Origin: ELB16-189 sp018266435
GTDB lineage: Bacteria; Bacteroidota; Bacteroidia; Cytophagales; Cyclobacteriaceae
Assembly: GCA_030123525.1 (NCBI GenBank)
Contig: CP126125.1
Location: 1,922,001-1,986,000, forward strand
Length of the DNA stretch: 64,000 nucleotides
Reading direction: 5' to 3'
In this document: one piece after another, positions 8,260-15,454 of the stretch
Layout: every line of letters begins with the position of its first letter
How positions within the stretch are numbered: position 1 is the stretch's first letter
Translations under genes and position numbers: made by a program
Notes under the pieces: generated by a model
Database searches by the model: none
Told to the model about the DNA's origin: nothing
Seen by the model: only the letters and a program-made list of their open reading frames with translations

Positions 8260-9510
8260 TTACTTCTCCAATAGTTTCTCATAATAGACCACTGTTTCGT
8301 AATACCTTTTCAAAGTGTCGAGGTATTGTGACTGTGACATGATTAATGTTTCGTATGCGTCTATCACGATGTACAATTCCTCCTTATTCTCTTCATAAGC
8401 GAGCATCAGCGTTTCATAGTTTTTACGAAGCACCGGGATAATCTTTTTCTCATAATTGTTAACTTGCTGGTTCAGCGTGTTGATTTCATTCACCATTCCT
8501 GATGTCATCCCCTGCAACTCGTTTAGAATTGATTCTCTTTCCCGCTTCATTGATTCGATCTGGCTGCCCATTCCCTTTATGTTGGATTTGTACATTTTGG
8601 ATGACCATGGTGCGATAGGTATTGAGATCATACCGAGTAACATGTACTGACTTGGCATCCCCGAACCTCTTGGGATCATGTGATTGTAATTAATCGTAAA
8701 ATCAGGTCTGGCTTGGTATTTTTCTAGTGCCTGATTTAATCGCATTGATTGAATGCTTTTATCTATTCTTCTTACATCGCTTCGGCTCTGCGCCAGGATC
8801 GCAGTGTCAACAAGTTCAGGTACGAATTGTTGATATTGAATAGTTGTGTCGATGGAGAACCTAAGGTCTTTCGGGCGATTCATCAGTTGATTTAGCAGGA
8901 TATTTTTTTGAATGATTTCATTATCATTCATCAAAATCATATTCTGAACTTCCAATAATCTCCCTTCCGCCTTATAAATAGTTCCAAGCTTGGATTGGTT
9001 GTATGGGTAACGAACCCTGCTTATCTTCAACACAAGCCGGATAATTTCTTCATTTTCTTGGAGGACTTTTTTCTTCTTTTCTAATACCAGCCATTGATAA
9101 AAAGCAGTTTTAGCCAAAGCCCTCAGCTCATTGTAAGTAAAAGTTTCGCTCGCCTTCTCGATACCCGCTTTAGAATTAAGATACGATTGGTTCGCGCGCA
9201 GTTTAGCAGGACTGGTAAACTTCTGCTGAACTGAAAGCATGATCTGACCTTTGTCTCTTTCATCGCCTATTTTTGCGCCAGGATAAGGAAACATCCAGGG
9301 GCCTCCACCTACTTCAGGAGCCATCAAGCTCTTTGCACCTGCGGCAAAATTGGTCATCGCTTCAGCCCGGAATCGGTAATCCTTCAGCATCGGATTATTT
9401 TCGTTAATTACCTGAAGGATACTGTCAAGTTTGAATGGTTGCTGAGCCTGTCCTTGCCAAGCCAGTAATATCGAGGCAGCAAGAATAAATATTTTAATGC
9501 TTGGTTTCAT
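8260..9510 (-). CDS. TolC-family outer-membrane efflux protein (CusC-like)
   Basis: A 416-residue protein from the ATG at 9510, chosen because it opens a clean signal peptide (MKPSIKIFILAASILLAWQGQAQ); the upstream frame to 9543 is inside the permease gene. It shows the helical repeats of outer-membrane factors, including KLDSILQVINENNPMLKDY near the N-terminus and the long coiled segments NELQGMTSGMVNEINTLNQQ and LIMSQSQYLDTLKRYYETV near the C-terminus. It overlaps the 3' end of the CusA C-terminal half by 17 bp, so translation is likely coupled. It should form the outer-membrane channel of the Cus complex; cus operon 2 has no TolC gene, so this one may serve both. Confidence 0.9.
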   Translation of the reverse strand: MKPSIKIFILAASILLAWQGQAQQPFKLDSILQVINENNPMLKDYRFRAEAMTNFAAGAKSLMAPEVGGGPWMFPYPGAKIGDERDKGQIMLSVQQKFTSPAKLRANQSYLNSKAGIEKASETFTYNELRALAKTAFYQWLVLEKKKKVLQENEEIIRLVLKISRVRYPYNQSKLGTIYKAEGRLLEVQNMILMNDNEIIQKNILLNQLMNRPKDLRFSIDTTIQYQQFVPELVDTAILAQSRSDVRRIDKSIQSMRLNQALEKYQARPDFTINYNHMIPRGSGMPSQYMLLGMISIPIAPWSSKMYKSNIKGMGSQIESMKRERESILNELQGMTSGMVNEINTLNQQVNNYEKKIIPVLRKNYETLMLAYEENKEELYIVIDAYETLIMSQSQYLDTLKRYYETVVYYEKLLEK

Positions 9511-11431
9511 GGATTTCGAGTTTGCCGAATTTTCTGAGTTCATATTCTTTAGTCATTAGAAAAATAAGTGGGGTTACCAAAAGAATGTGCGTTGACGAAG
9601 TCAGTACTCCGCCAATCATTGGAAGTACAATGGGTTGCATCACATCAGTGCCAACACCGGTAGCCCACAACACTGGAACAAGGCCGAACAAGGCGACTGA
9701 TACCGTCATTAGTTTTGGTCTTAATCGTTTTGCCGCTCCTGCAATTACGGATTCTTTTAGTTCAGTGAGCGATATTGACTCACGGGAGTTGCCCTTCAAT
9801 TCTACCAACTGTCGCATGGCATCATTAAGGTATATCACCATCACAACCCCCGTTTCTACTGCAATTCCAAACAAGGCGATGAATCCAACCGCTACAGCAA
9901 CGGAGAGATGGACGCCATAGAAGTAAATCATATAAGCTCCCCCGATAAGGGCAAAAGGAACTGTGATCAAACTAAAGAAGGCTTCACGAACAGAATTGAA
10001 TGCGAAGTACAGCGAGAGGAATATAATAATTAGAACAATTGGAGCTATCAAAGTCAAAGTCTTCTTACTTCGAATTAAGTTTTCGTATTGCCCGCTCCAC
10101 TCGAGGTAATAACCGTTTGGCAAACTTGTCAGCTCGCCATTGAGTTTGTCAATCGCTTCTTTTACGGTACTGCCAAGATCGCGGTCCCGAACATTGAACA
10201 GAATCGTGCCGCGGAGCATGGCATTCTCAGAGTTGATCATGGGAGGACCATCTTCGAAACGCAAGTCTGCTACAGCCGAGAGTGGTATTGTCCCTAATGC
10301 AGAAGTTTGAATTGGAATTCGATTGAGTTGATCCAAACTATTTCTATAGTCTTGTGGAAACCGGACATTTATTGAAAATCGTTGGCGGCCTTCGATGGTG
10401 CGGCTGATCGGGGTACCTCCAATAGCAGACTCTACCATTATGTTTACATCATCAATGTTTAGTCCATATCGCCCGATTTCCTGACGCTTAATGTCCACCA
10501 CCAAGTACTTGCCTCCTGTAATGGGCTCAACATATAAATCTTTTATTCCTGGTATTCCTTCAAGTGCCGTTTTAACTTTTTCTGAGATTGTGTAAATAGT
10601 GTCGAGTCTCTGGCCATAGACTTTCACACCTACGTCCGTGCGAATGCCGGTCGCCAACATGTTGATTCGATTGATAATAGGTTGAGTCCATCCATTGACC
10701 ACGCCTGGTATTTGAAGTTTAGCGTCTAATTCATTTATAATATCCTTTTTGGAAATACCCTTGCGCCATTCCGATTTTGGTTTTAGCATAATGATTGTCT
10801 CGATCATACTAATGGGCGAATTATCGGTTGCCGTGCTGGCGCGTCCTGCTTTGCCAAGCACTTTGTCAACCTCAGGTACCGAATGAATAATTTTATCCTG
10901 CACTTGCAAAATTCTTTTTACTTCAGCATTCGAAACATCAGGTAATGTGATCGGCATAAAAAGAATGGATTGTTCATCAAGGGGAGGCATGAATTCGGAA
11001 CCCAGGCTAATGATAAGAGGAACACTGACTGCCAGTGCTGCTAAGTTGATGCCTATAGTTGTTTTTCTCCATTTCATGCACCACCGAATGACTGGCTCAT
11101 AGATGTGTTCTAAGACTCGGTTAATCGGATTTGTGTTTTCATCTTTAAACTTTCCTTTCATGAAAAATGAAATGAGCACAGGTGCCAGTGTTACTACAAG
11201 CAAGGCATCTACCAACATGATAAAGGTCTTCGTATAGGCAAGCGGATGAAATAACTTCCCCTCCTGACCGGTTAACATGAATACCGGAAGAAAGGAGGTG
11301 ATGATAATGATCGTAGAATAGAAAACACCTCTTGATACTTGCTTACTGGATTTTTCAATTATAGCGATACGCTCCTCTTCGGTTATCCAGGGTTCTTCTT
11401 TTTTACGTGAAAATATTTTGGGGAATTTCAT
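9494..11431 (-). CDS. cusA: CusA-type RND permease, C-terminal half (copy 1)
   Basis: A 645-residue protein, start taken at ATG 11431 (MKFPKIFSRKKEEPW); the frame extends only three non-ATG codons upstream. It begins in the cytoplasmic loop after TM4 (EEERIAIIEKSSKQVSRGVF), enters TM5 (YSTIIIITSFLPVFML) and carries the second large periplasmic domain and TM8-12. Methionines equivalent to E. coli CusA M573, M623 and M672 are present (FMPITLPD, ISMIETI, NRINML), pointing to Cu(I)/Ag(I). It ends with KEYELRKFGKLEIHETKH. The start is 12 bp after the stop of the N-terminal half and in a different frame, so the two parts are separate polypeptides that must assemble. Confidence 0.93.
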   Translation of the reverse strand: MKFPKIFSRKKEEPWITEEERIAIIEKSSKQVSRGVFYSTIIIITSFLPVFMLTGQEGKLFHPLAYTKTFIMLVDALLVVTLAPVLISFFMKGKFKDENTNPINRVLEHIYEPVIRWCMKWRKTTIGINLAALAVSVPLIISLGSEFMPPLDEQSILFMPITLPDVSNAEVKRILQVQDKIIHSVPEVDKVLGKAGRASTATDNSPISMIETIIMLKPKSEWRKGISKKDIINELDAKLQIPGVVNGWTQPIINRINMLATGIRTDVGVKVYGQRLDTIYTISEKVKTALEGIPGIKDLYVEPITGGKYLVVDIKRQEIGRYGLNIDDVNIMVESAIGGTPISRTIEGRQRFSINVRFPQDYRNSLDQLNRIPIQTSALGTIPLSAVADLRFEDGPPMINSENAMLRGTILFNVRDRDLGSTVKEAIDKLNGELTSLPNGYYLEWSGQYENLIRSKKTLTLIAPIVLIIIFLSLYFAFNSVREAFFSLITVPFALIGGAYMIYFYGVHLSVAVAVGFIALFGIAVETGVVMVIYLNDAMRQLVELKGNSRESISLTELKESVIAGAAKRLRPKLMTVSVALFGLVPVLWATGVGTDVMQPIVLPMIGGVLTSSTHILLVTPLIFLMTKEYELRKFGKLEIHETKH

Positions 11432-11442
11432 GGGTATCAATT

Positions 11443-12735
11443 TTAAAGTTTGCCCGATTTCTTTGCCATTTCTTCTGCATACCTGTGCGAGAGATGCTTG
11501 TAAGCATTTTCAGACATGATGATGCCATTATCTACAATTACACCGATCGCAAGTGCAATGCCAGTAAGTGACATAATATTGGAGGAGATGTTAAAGGCGT
11601 TCAGAAGTATAAAGGCAGTAGCAAGGGTAATGGGTATTTGAATGATAATGCTAAGTGCGCTTCGCCAGTGAAACAGAAAAATGATTACTACCAATGACAC
11701 GACTATCATTTCCTCAATAAGTGTCTCTTTGATTGAAGAGACTGATTCTTCAATCAATTCACTGCGATCATACGCAAGATTGAATTTCATTCCTTCCGGG
11801 AAGCCTTTCGCTACTTCTAACATTTTCTTTTTTACTTTCTTGATCACTTCATCAGCATTCTCACCATACCGCATCACAACGATGCCGCCCACCGCTTCAC
11901 CTTCTCCACTGACATCAAATATTCCAAGTCGTAATTGTCCGGTCATTTGTACCGTTGCAACATCTTTGATTGTTATGGGAATTGAATTCACAGTCTTCAA
12001 TGGAATCATTTCAATCGCTTCTACATTTTTGATATACCCTGTTGTCTTGATCACATACCCGATATCGTTCAGTTCAAACTTTCTTCCACCCGCCTCATTA
12101 TTATTGGAGCGAATAGCCTGAATCACTTGTGGAACAGAAAGACCATAGTAAGTGAGTTTATTGGGATTGACGGTTACCTGATATTGTTTTTCGAAACCTC
12201 CGAAAGAAGCTACTTCAGCTACACCAGGAACATTTTGCAATCCAAACTTTATATACCAATCCTGAATAGCACGCTGCTCTCCGAGATCCATGCCGGGAGC
12301 CTGTAATGTGTACCAAAGAATATGGCCAACTCCTGTTCCATCAGGACCGATCGTTGGAACGACACCTTCAGGTAATAATCTGGAGGCATAGTTCAAACGC
12401 TCAAGAACCCGCTGACGCGCCCAGTAAACATCGACATCGTCTTCAAAGATGACGTACACGAAGCTCATCCCAAACATGGAAGTGCCCCGAACATATTTGA
12501 TTCTTGGCAAGGCTTGGAGATTTGTAACCAATGGGTAGGTAACTTGGTCTTCCATGATTTGCGGACTCCGGCCCATCCATTCTGTGAATACGATCACCTG
12601 GTTTTCGGAGAGATCAGGAATAGCATCAATCTTATTCACCTGAACTGAATGCAGCCCCCAACCAAACAGTCCTGCTGCGATCAACAGAACAATGAATCGA
12701 TTATGTATCGAATATGAAATGAGTTTTTCAATCAT
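11443..12735 (-). CDS. cusA: CusA-type RND permease, N-terminal half (copy 1)
   Basis: A 430-residue protein from ATG 12735 (MIEKLISYSIHNRFIV), the normal N-terminus of CusA; the upstream extension to 12789 has no homology. It contains TM1, the first periplasmic domain (PDLSENQVIVFTEWMGRSPQ, FEDDVDVYWARQRVLE, GPDGTGVGHILWY) and TM2-TM4, with the proton-relay aspartate in GVIVDNGIIMSENAYKHL. It stops at 11443 just after TM4, in KKSGKL, where a full CusA would continue through the cytoplasmic loop. The rest of the protein is the next gene. Inverted repeats lie upstream (12831-12853). It is the first gene of cus operon 1. Confidence 0.93.
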   Translation of the reverse strand: MIEKLISYSIHNRFIVLLIAAGLFGWGLHSVQVNKIDAIPDLSENQVIVFTEWMGRSPQIMEDQVTYPLVTNLQALPRIKYVRGTSMFGMSFVYVIFEDDVDVYWARQRVLERLNYASRLLPEGVVPTIGPDGTGVGHILWYTLQAPGMDLGEQRAIQDWYIKFGLQNVPGVAEVASFGGFEKQYQVTVNPNKLTYYGLSVPQVIQAIRSNNNEAGGRKFELNDIGYVIKTTGYIKNVEAIEMIPLKTVNSIPITIKDVATVQMTGQLRLGIFDVSGEGEAVGGIVVMRYGENADEVIKKVKKKMLEVAKGFPEGMKFNLAYDRSELIEESVSSIKETLIEEMIVVSLVVIIFLFHWRSALSIIIQIPITLATAFILLNAFNISSNIMSLTGIALAIGVIVDNGIIMSENAYKHLSHRYAEEMAKKSGKL

Positions 12736-12830
12736 GACAAAAGAAAGTAAAGTGAAATACCTTTGAGAAAAAGGATCAAATGGGAGCAAAGAGTCTAAGC
12801 TATAGCCGAAGGCTAAAACGACATAAGTCC

Positions 12831-12853
12831 ATTCTTATCTTTAAAATAAGAAT
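12831..12853. promoter_or_regulatory. Inverted repeat upstream of cus operon 1
   Basis: ATTCTTAT and ATAAGAAT form a perfect 8-bp inverted repeat with a 7-bp spacer, about 100 bp upstream of the cusA N-terminal half and downstream of the HYC_CC_PP gene. It could be an operator or, read from the upstream gene, a weak hairpin. The ATTCTT/AAGAAT arms also occur at 14125-14141 and 51062-51076 with a 3-bp spacer, which favours a regulatory site. There is no direct proof of function. Confidence 0.45.
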
Positions 12854-12878
12854 CAACTTATTTTGCTCCTGAAAAAAA

Positions 12879-13304
12879 TCAGATGAGAAATGACTGAACG
12901 AGTATGGTAATGTCCCGTTCTATTAATGGTGGTTTATAATTGACGAATTGAACGCGCGCTAAATCTGCGCAAGCATTCATGTCGTCAACAATCTTGACCA
13001 AAGGGAGAGAAATGTATTGAGAATCTTTAACAATTACCTTCTCCGCGATTTTGGATGCGTATTTATCAGAACCAATTAAAAGGGTGGCATCTTCACAGCA
13101 GCCTTTATGACTAATTGAGGAATGGCTTGCGTTTCTACTGTGATCACATGCGCTGTCTCGCATTTCACATGACCGGGCTTTACCAAAAAAAGCAATGTTC
13201 TCGATTTCTCCGCCACAAATATGGAGACTAACCGAGTGGCTGATTGAGGACGCCAACACGAATATCGCCAGTAGGCCAGTTAATATGGTGCGCAGGGTTT
13301 TCAA
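12879..13304 (-). CDS. HYC_CC_PP family secreted Cys/His protein
   Basis: A 141-residue protein with an N-terminal signal segment (LLAIFVLASSISHSVSLH). It shows the spaced motifs of the Bacteroidetes HYC_CC_PP family: SLHICGG, then KGCCEDA and a C-terminal YKPPLIERDITILVQSFLI. Several further Cys and His residues lie between (SCEMRDSACDHSRNASH). The family is typically found beside copper efflux genes and has no established biochemical role; periplasmic metal binding is plausible. It is the gene immediately upstream of the cus operon 1 permease, separated by 143 bp containing an inverted repeat. Confidence 0.75.
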   Translation of the reverse strand: MKTLRTILTGLLAIFVLASSISHSVSLHICGGEIENIAFFGKARSCEMRDSACDHSRNASHSSISHKGCCEDATLLIGSDKYASKIAEKVIVKDSQYISLPLVKIVDDMNACADLARVQFVNYKPPLIERDITILVQSFLI

Positions 13305-13525
13305 GTGATTTGTAAATATACGCGAAAATCCGGGTTTTGGTTCTTACAAAATTGTGGCAAAAAGTTACAGAGTAATAGAATGCCAGATGCGGGCATCAAA
13401 TATTCCTCCTAAAAATGCTAGTTTAATGGCATAACCGGATTGGATGGCCAATTGCTATAGACGCTATAAAACCTAATTCCGGGGAATACGGTCGTAAAAT
13501 TGAGAAATTCCTTAAGAATGATCCT

Positions 13526-13562
13526 TAGAGATGCCCAACTTACCGCTTGCCAGCAAATTGCC
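13526..13562. repeat. 37-bp repeat, remnant of a lipoprotein gene 3' end
   Basis: This 37-bp stretch is the same as 33251-33287 apart from one base. At 33265-33287 the sequence encodes the last residues (QFAGKR, stop) of an intact Met-rich lipoprotein, and the copy here reads TRQFAGKR plus stop on the minus strand with nothing of the rest of the gene. The single difference lies after the stop codon. It is therefore the tail of a lost paralogue, not a mobile-element end. Confidence 0.7.
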
Positions 13563-13568
13563 GGGTAT

Positions 13569-14067
13569 TCATATAAATGAATAAATTATATACCAAACCC
13601 CTGAACCGCTTTTCAATAACATCGTACAACTATCGGCAAAACCGCGCAGATTCAACAGTTTGAAGAAAGAGAACACCAGAAAGAACCCGGCCATGAAATT
13701 GTTCATGAACATCATGCCGAAAAATTCCTTTGTGTGCAGACGAGATCGTTGCCACGACTGTAATAAACGCAAAAATCAAAAGAATGGGCTTGTATGTTTC
13801 AAACCACGACCTTTCACTTTCCTCTGCTGTTGCGTGATGGTGATAACTGTGATCAGTTGCATCCTCTTTAATAATATATTTTGTGTTTCGCCCAATGGTA
13901 TCTTGCAGTTCATCGAGGGAGAGATGGCGCTGCATTGAAATGATCGCCTTTTGCCCCTCCAGTTTAACCTCTGCCGAAGTGATTTCCGGATTCAGAAGGA
14001 GTTGGTGTTTTACCTTTGCAACACAGCCTTCGCACGTAATTCCTTCTACTGTATAAGAATGAGTCAT
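13569..14067 (-). pseudogene. HMA domain plus MauE/DoxX-like membrane protein, frameshifted and truncated
   Basis: The frame from ATG 14067 encodes an HMA metal-binding domain (VEGITCEGCVAKV at residues 8-20), a His-rich linker (HSYHHHATAEE) and a membrane helix (YKPILLIFAFITVVATISS). After SAHKGIF the homologous sequence continues in another frame as MMFMNNFMAGFFLVFSFFKL and LNLRGFADS, the start of the MauE-type domain that normally follows. The frame change lies near 13712-13720. After FADS the homology ends and a stop comes at 13569, so the last helices are missing. Related genes normally sit next to copper efflux genes and would deliver or reduce metal at the membrane. Here the gene is broken twice. 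Confidence 0.75.
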
Positions 14068-14124
14068 TTTAAATTTTCATTTGTCTCTTAAAGTAACGCA
14101 AACAGTTAAAAAAAGTGCTTACAA

Positions 14125-14141
14125 AATTCTTGAAAAGAATT
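14125..14141. promoter_or_regulatory. ATTCTT-N3-AAGAAT inverted repeat
   Basis: AATTCTTGAAAAGAATT is a perfect 7-bp inverted repeat with a 3-bp spacer, 58 bp upstream of the broken HMA/MauE gene on the minus strand. The same core (ATTCTT-N3-AAGAAT) lies upstream of the arsR-cus operon at 51062-51076. A copper- or metal-responsive operator is the most likely reading (inference). Confidence 0.5.
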
Positions 14142-14210
14142 ACGCTTTAACAAGAAACCAAAGAGCCAGGTCAACGATTTTGCCAACCCGGGCTCATTGG
14201 AGTTTGTTCC

Positions 14211-14298
14211 TTACAAAGCTGAAATATGAATGACTTGTGTTCCCTTCTTAAACACTTGCCCTTTTTCTTCAATGAATTTTTGCTGCAACTCTGGTGTG
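14211..14298 (-). pseudogene. 88-bp remnant of an ARPP-1 gene 3' end
   Basis: These 88 bp match 18046-18133, the 3' end and stop codon of the intact LPP20/ARPP-1 gene, at 84 positions. All four differences fall at third codon positions and are synonymous (His, Lys, Gly, Pro codons), so the fragment came from a functional paralogue rather than from a recent copy. It encodes TPELQQKFIEEKGQVFKKG and then TQVIHISAL followed by the stop. Homology ends abruptly at 14299. It lies just past the multicopper oxidase stop. Confidence 0.8.
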
Positions 14299-14342
14299 CG
14301 GATGACTTTCTTTCCTCTTTTCAGTTTCCATCATTACATCAA

Positions 14343-15422
14343 TTACATTATTTTATACAAAGAAATCATTCCCGCCACCATGTGGTCATGAACGTGACAG
14401 TGAAACTGCCATGTTCCTTGGTTCTCGGCAACCATATCTGCCACCAACATGCTGGCAGGCCCGATGGAAATAACATCTTCGCGATAGCCTTTACTCACTA
14501 CGGTGTTTCCGTGCCAGTGGGCTGTGTGCCAATCCACCTCATTTCCTAAAGCAAAAACATACCATCGGATTTTGTCACCCGCATTCATACCAAATTGTTG
14601 GTGAGCGAACATTAGCCCGTTAACCGAGTGCATCTTATTGCTTTCCTGAAAATCGGGATCGGATTTGATCATCGCATTTTTAGTTGTGGTATATTTTTGA
14701 AGGTTCATATCCAAATACAGGCTCGCATTTTCATCGAACACTGAGAAGAATGCAAATTTCTCCTTATCAACATCTTTGGCCTTGCTGTTGGTAAGCATTC
14801 CTTTCTTATACACCACCAGCGGCCCCACCAATCCTGCGTAAATATCCATTCCCATATTTTCTGTGACATGGGAATGATACATCCATAAAATAGAACTCCC
14901 ATCAGCTGAAGTAGGAGCAGCTTGCGATGTAACATCCCATTCGTATATGAATGTGCTGTTGGGTGGCACTCCAACAAGCCCCTCGTTGTTGTTATCGTAT
15001 TTCACACCATGCGGGTGCATGCTTACGGGGAAACTGGTTTTGTTTTTGAAGGTGACTTTGATTTTATCCCCTTCCTCTGCGCGAAGTACAGGACCGAGAA
15101 TACCTAATTCGTCATCGTCTTCCGTTACCACCGGAGTTGTGAAAGAATTATCGGAATACAACTTATATTTCGCCTTCATGTATTTGTGACCAATGCGATT
15201 ACTATCGCTAGCCATGAATACCAACTCTTCCGGTGTGAAAGGTGCATCTGTTACAAGGTTTTTATTCTGGGGTGCATAATCCCATTCAATTTCTTCAGCA
15301 GCAACAAAATATTCACGTACCGTCTGTTGTGGTTCATTCGGTATTAAGACAATTTCGTTTTCTTCCTTACAGGAAAAACCAAAAGGCAGTAGAACACAAA
15401 AGAACAGAGCTTTCTTTTTCAT
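14343..15422 (-). CDS. Two-domain multicopper oxidase, lipoprotein
   Basis: A 359-residue protein with a lipoprotein signal (LPFGFSC). Two cupredoxin domains are visible. The copper motifs are MHPHG and WMYHSHV in the first half, and DWHTAHWHG plus HCHVHDHMVAGM (from residue 341) in the second. The Cys and Met ligands of the type 1 blue copper occur only in the second domain; the two domains share the trinuclear His ligands, as in trimeric two-domain laccase-like enzymes. It probably oxidises Cu(I) or Fe(II) in the periplasm or at the cell surface. The gene lies 32 bp downstream of a FecA-like receptor and could be co-regulated with it by iron, which would fit a ferroxidase role; a copper-detoxification role is also possible. 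Confidence 0.88.
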   Translation of the reverse strand: MKKKALFFCVLLPFGFSCKEENEIVLIPNEPQQTVREYFVAAEEIEWDYAPQNKNLVTDAPFTPEELVFMASDSNRIGHKYMKAKYKLYSDNSFTTPVVTEDDDELGILGPVLRAEEGDKIKVTFKNKTSFPVSMHPHGVKYDNNNEGLVGVPPNSTFIYEWDVTSQAAPTSADGSSILWMYHSHVTENMGMDIYAGLVGPLVVYKKGMLTNSKAKDVDKEKFAFFSVFDENASLYLDMNLQKYTTTKNAMIKSDPDFQESNKMHSVNGLMFAHQQFGMNAGDKIRWYVFALGNEVDWHTAHWHGNTVVSKGYREDVISIGPASMLVADMVAENQGTWQFHCHVHDHMVAGMISLYKIM

Positions 15423-15454
15423 GAAATGCAGTGGGTTTATAATTGAAAAATATT

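Noticed and set aside
11431..11443. CusA split as a simple sequencing error or programmed frameshift
   Set aside because: The halves are separated by 11 bp with a stop and a new ATG, no slippery heptamer is visible, and copy 2 is split at the same place; an error cannot be fully excluded without reads.
13569..13772. A separate 67-codon membrane protein
   Set aside because: It is the downstream frame of the broken HMA/MauE gene and has no start of its own that makes sense.
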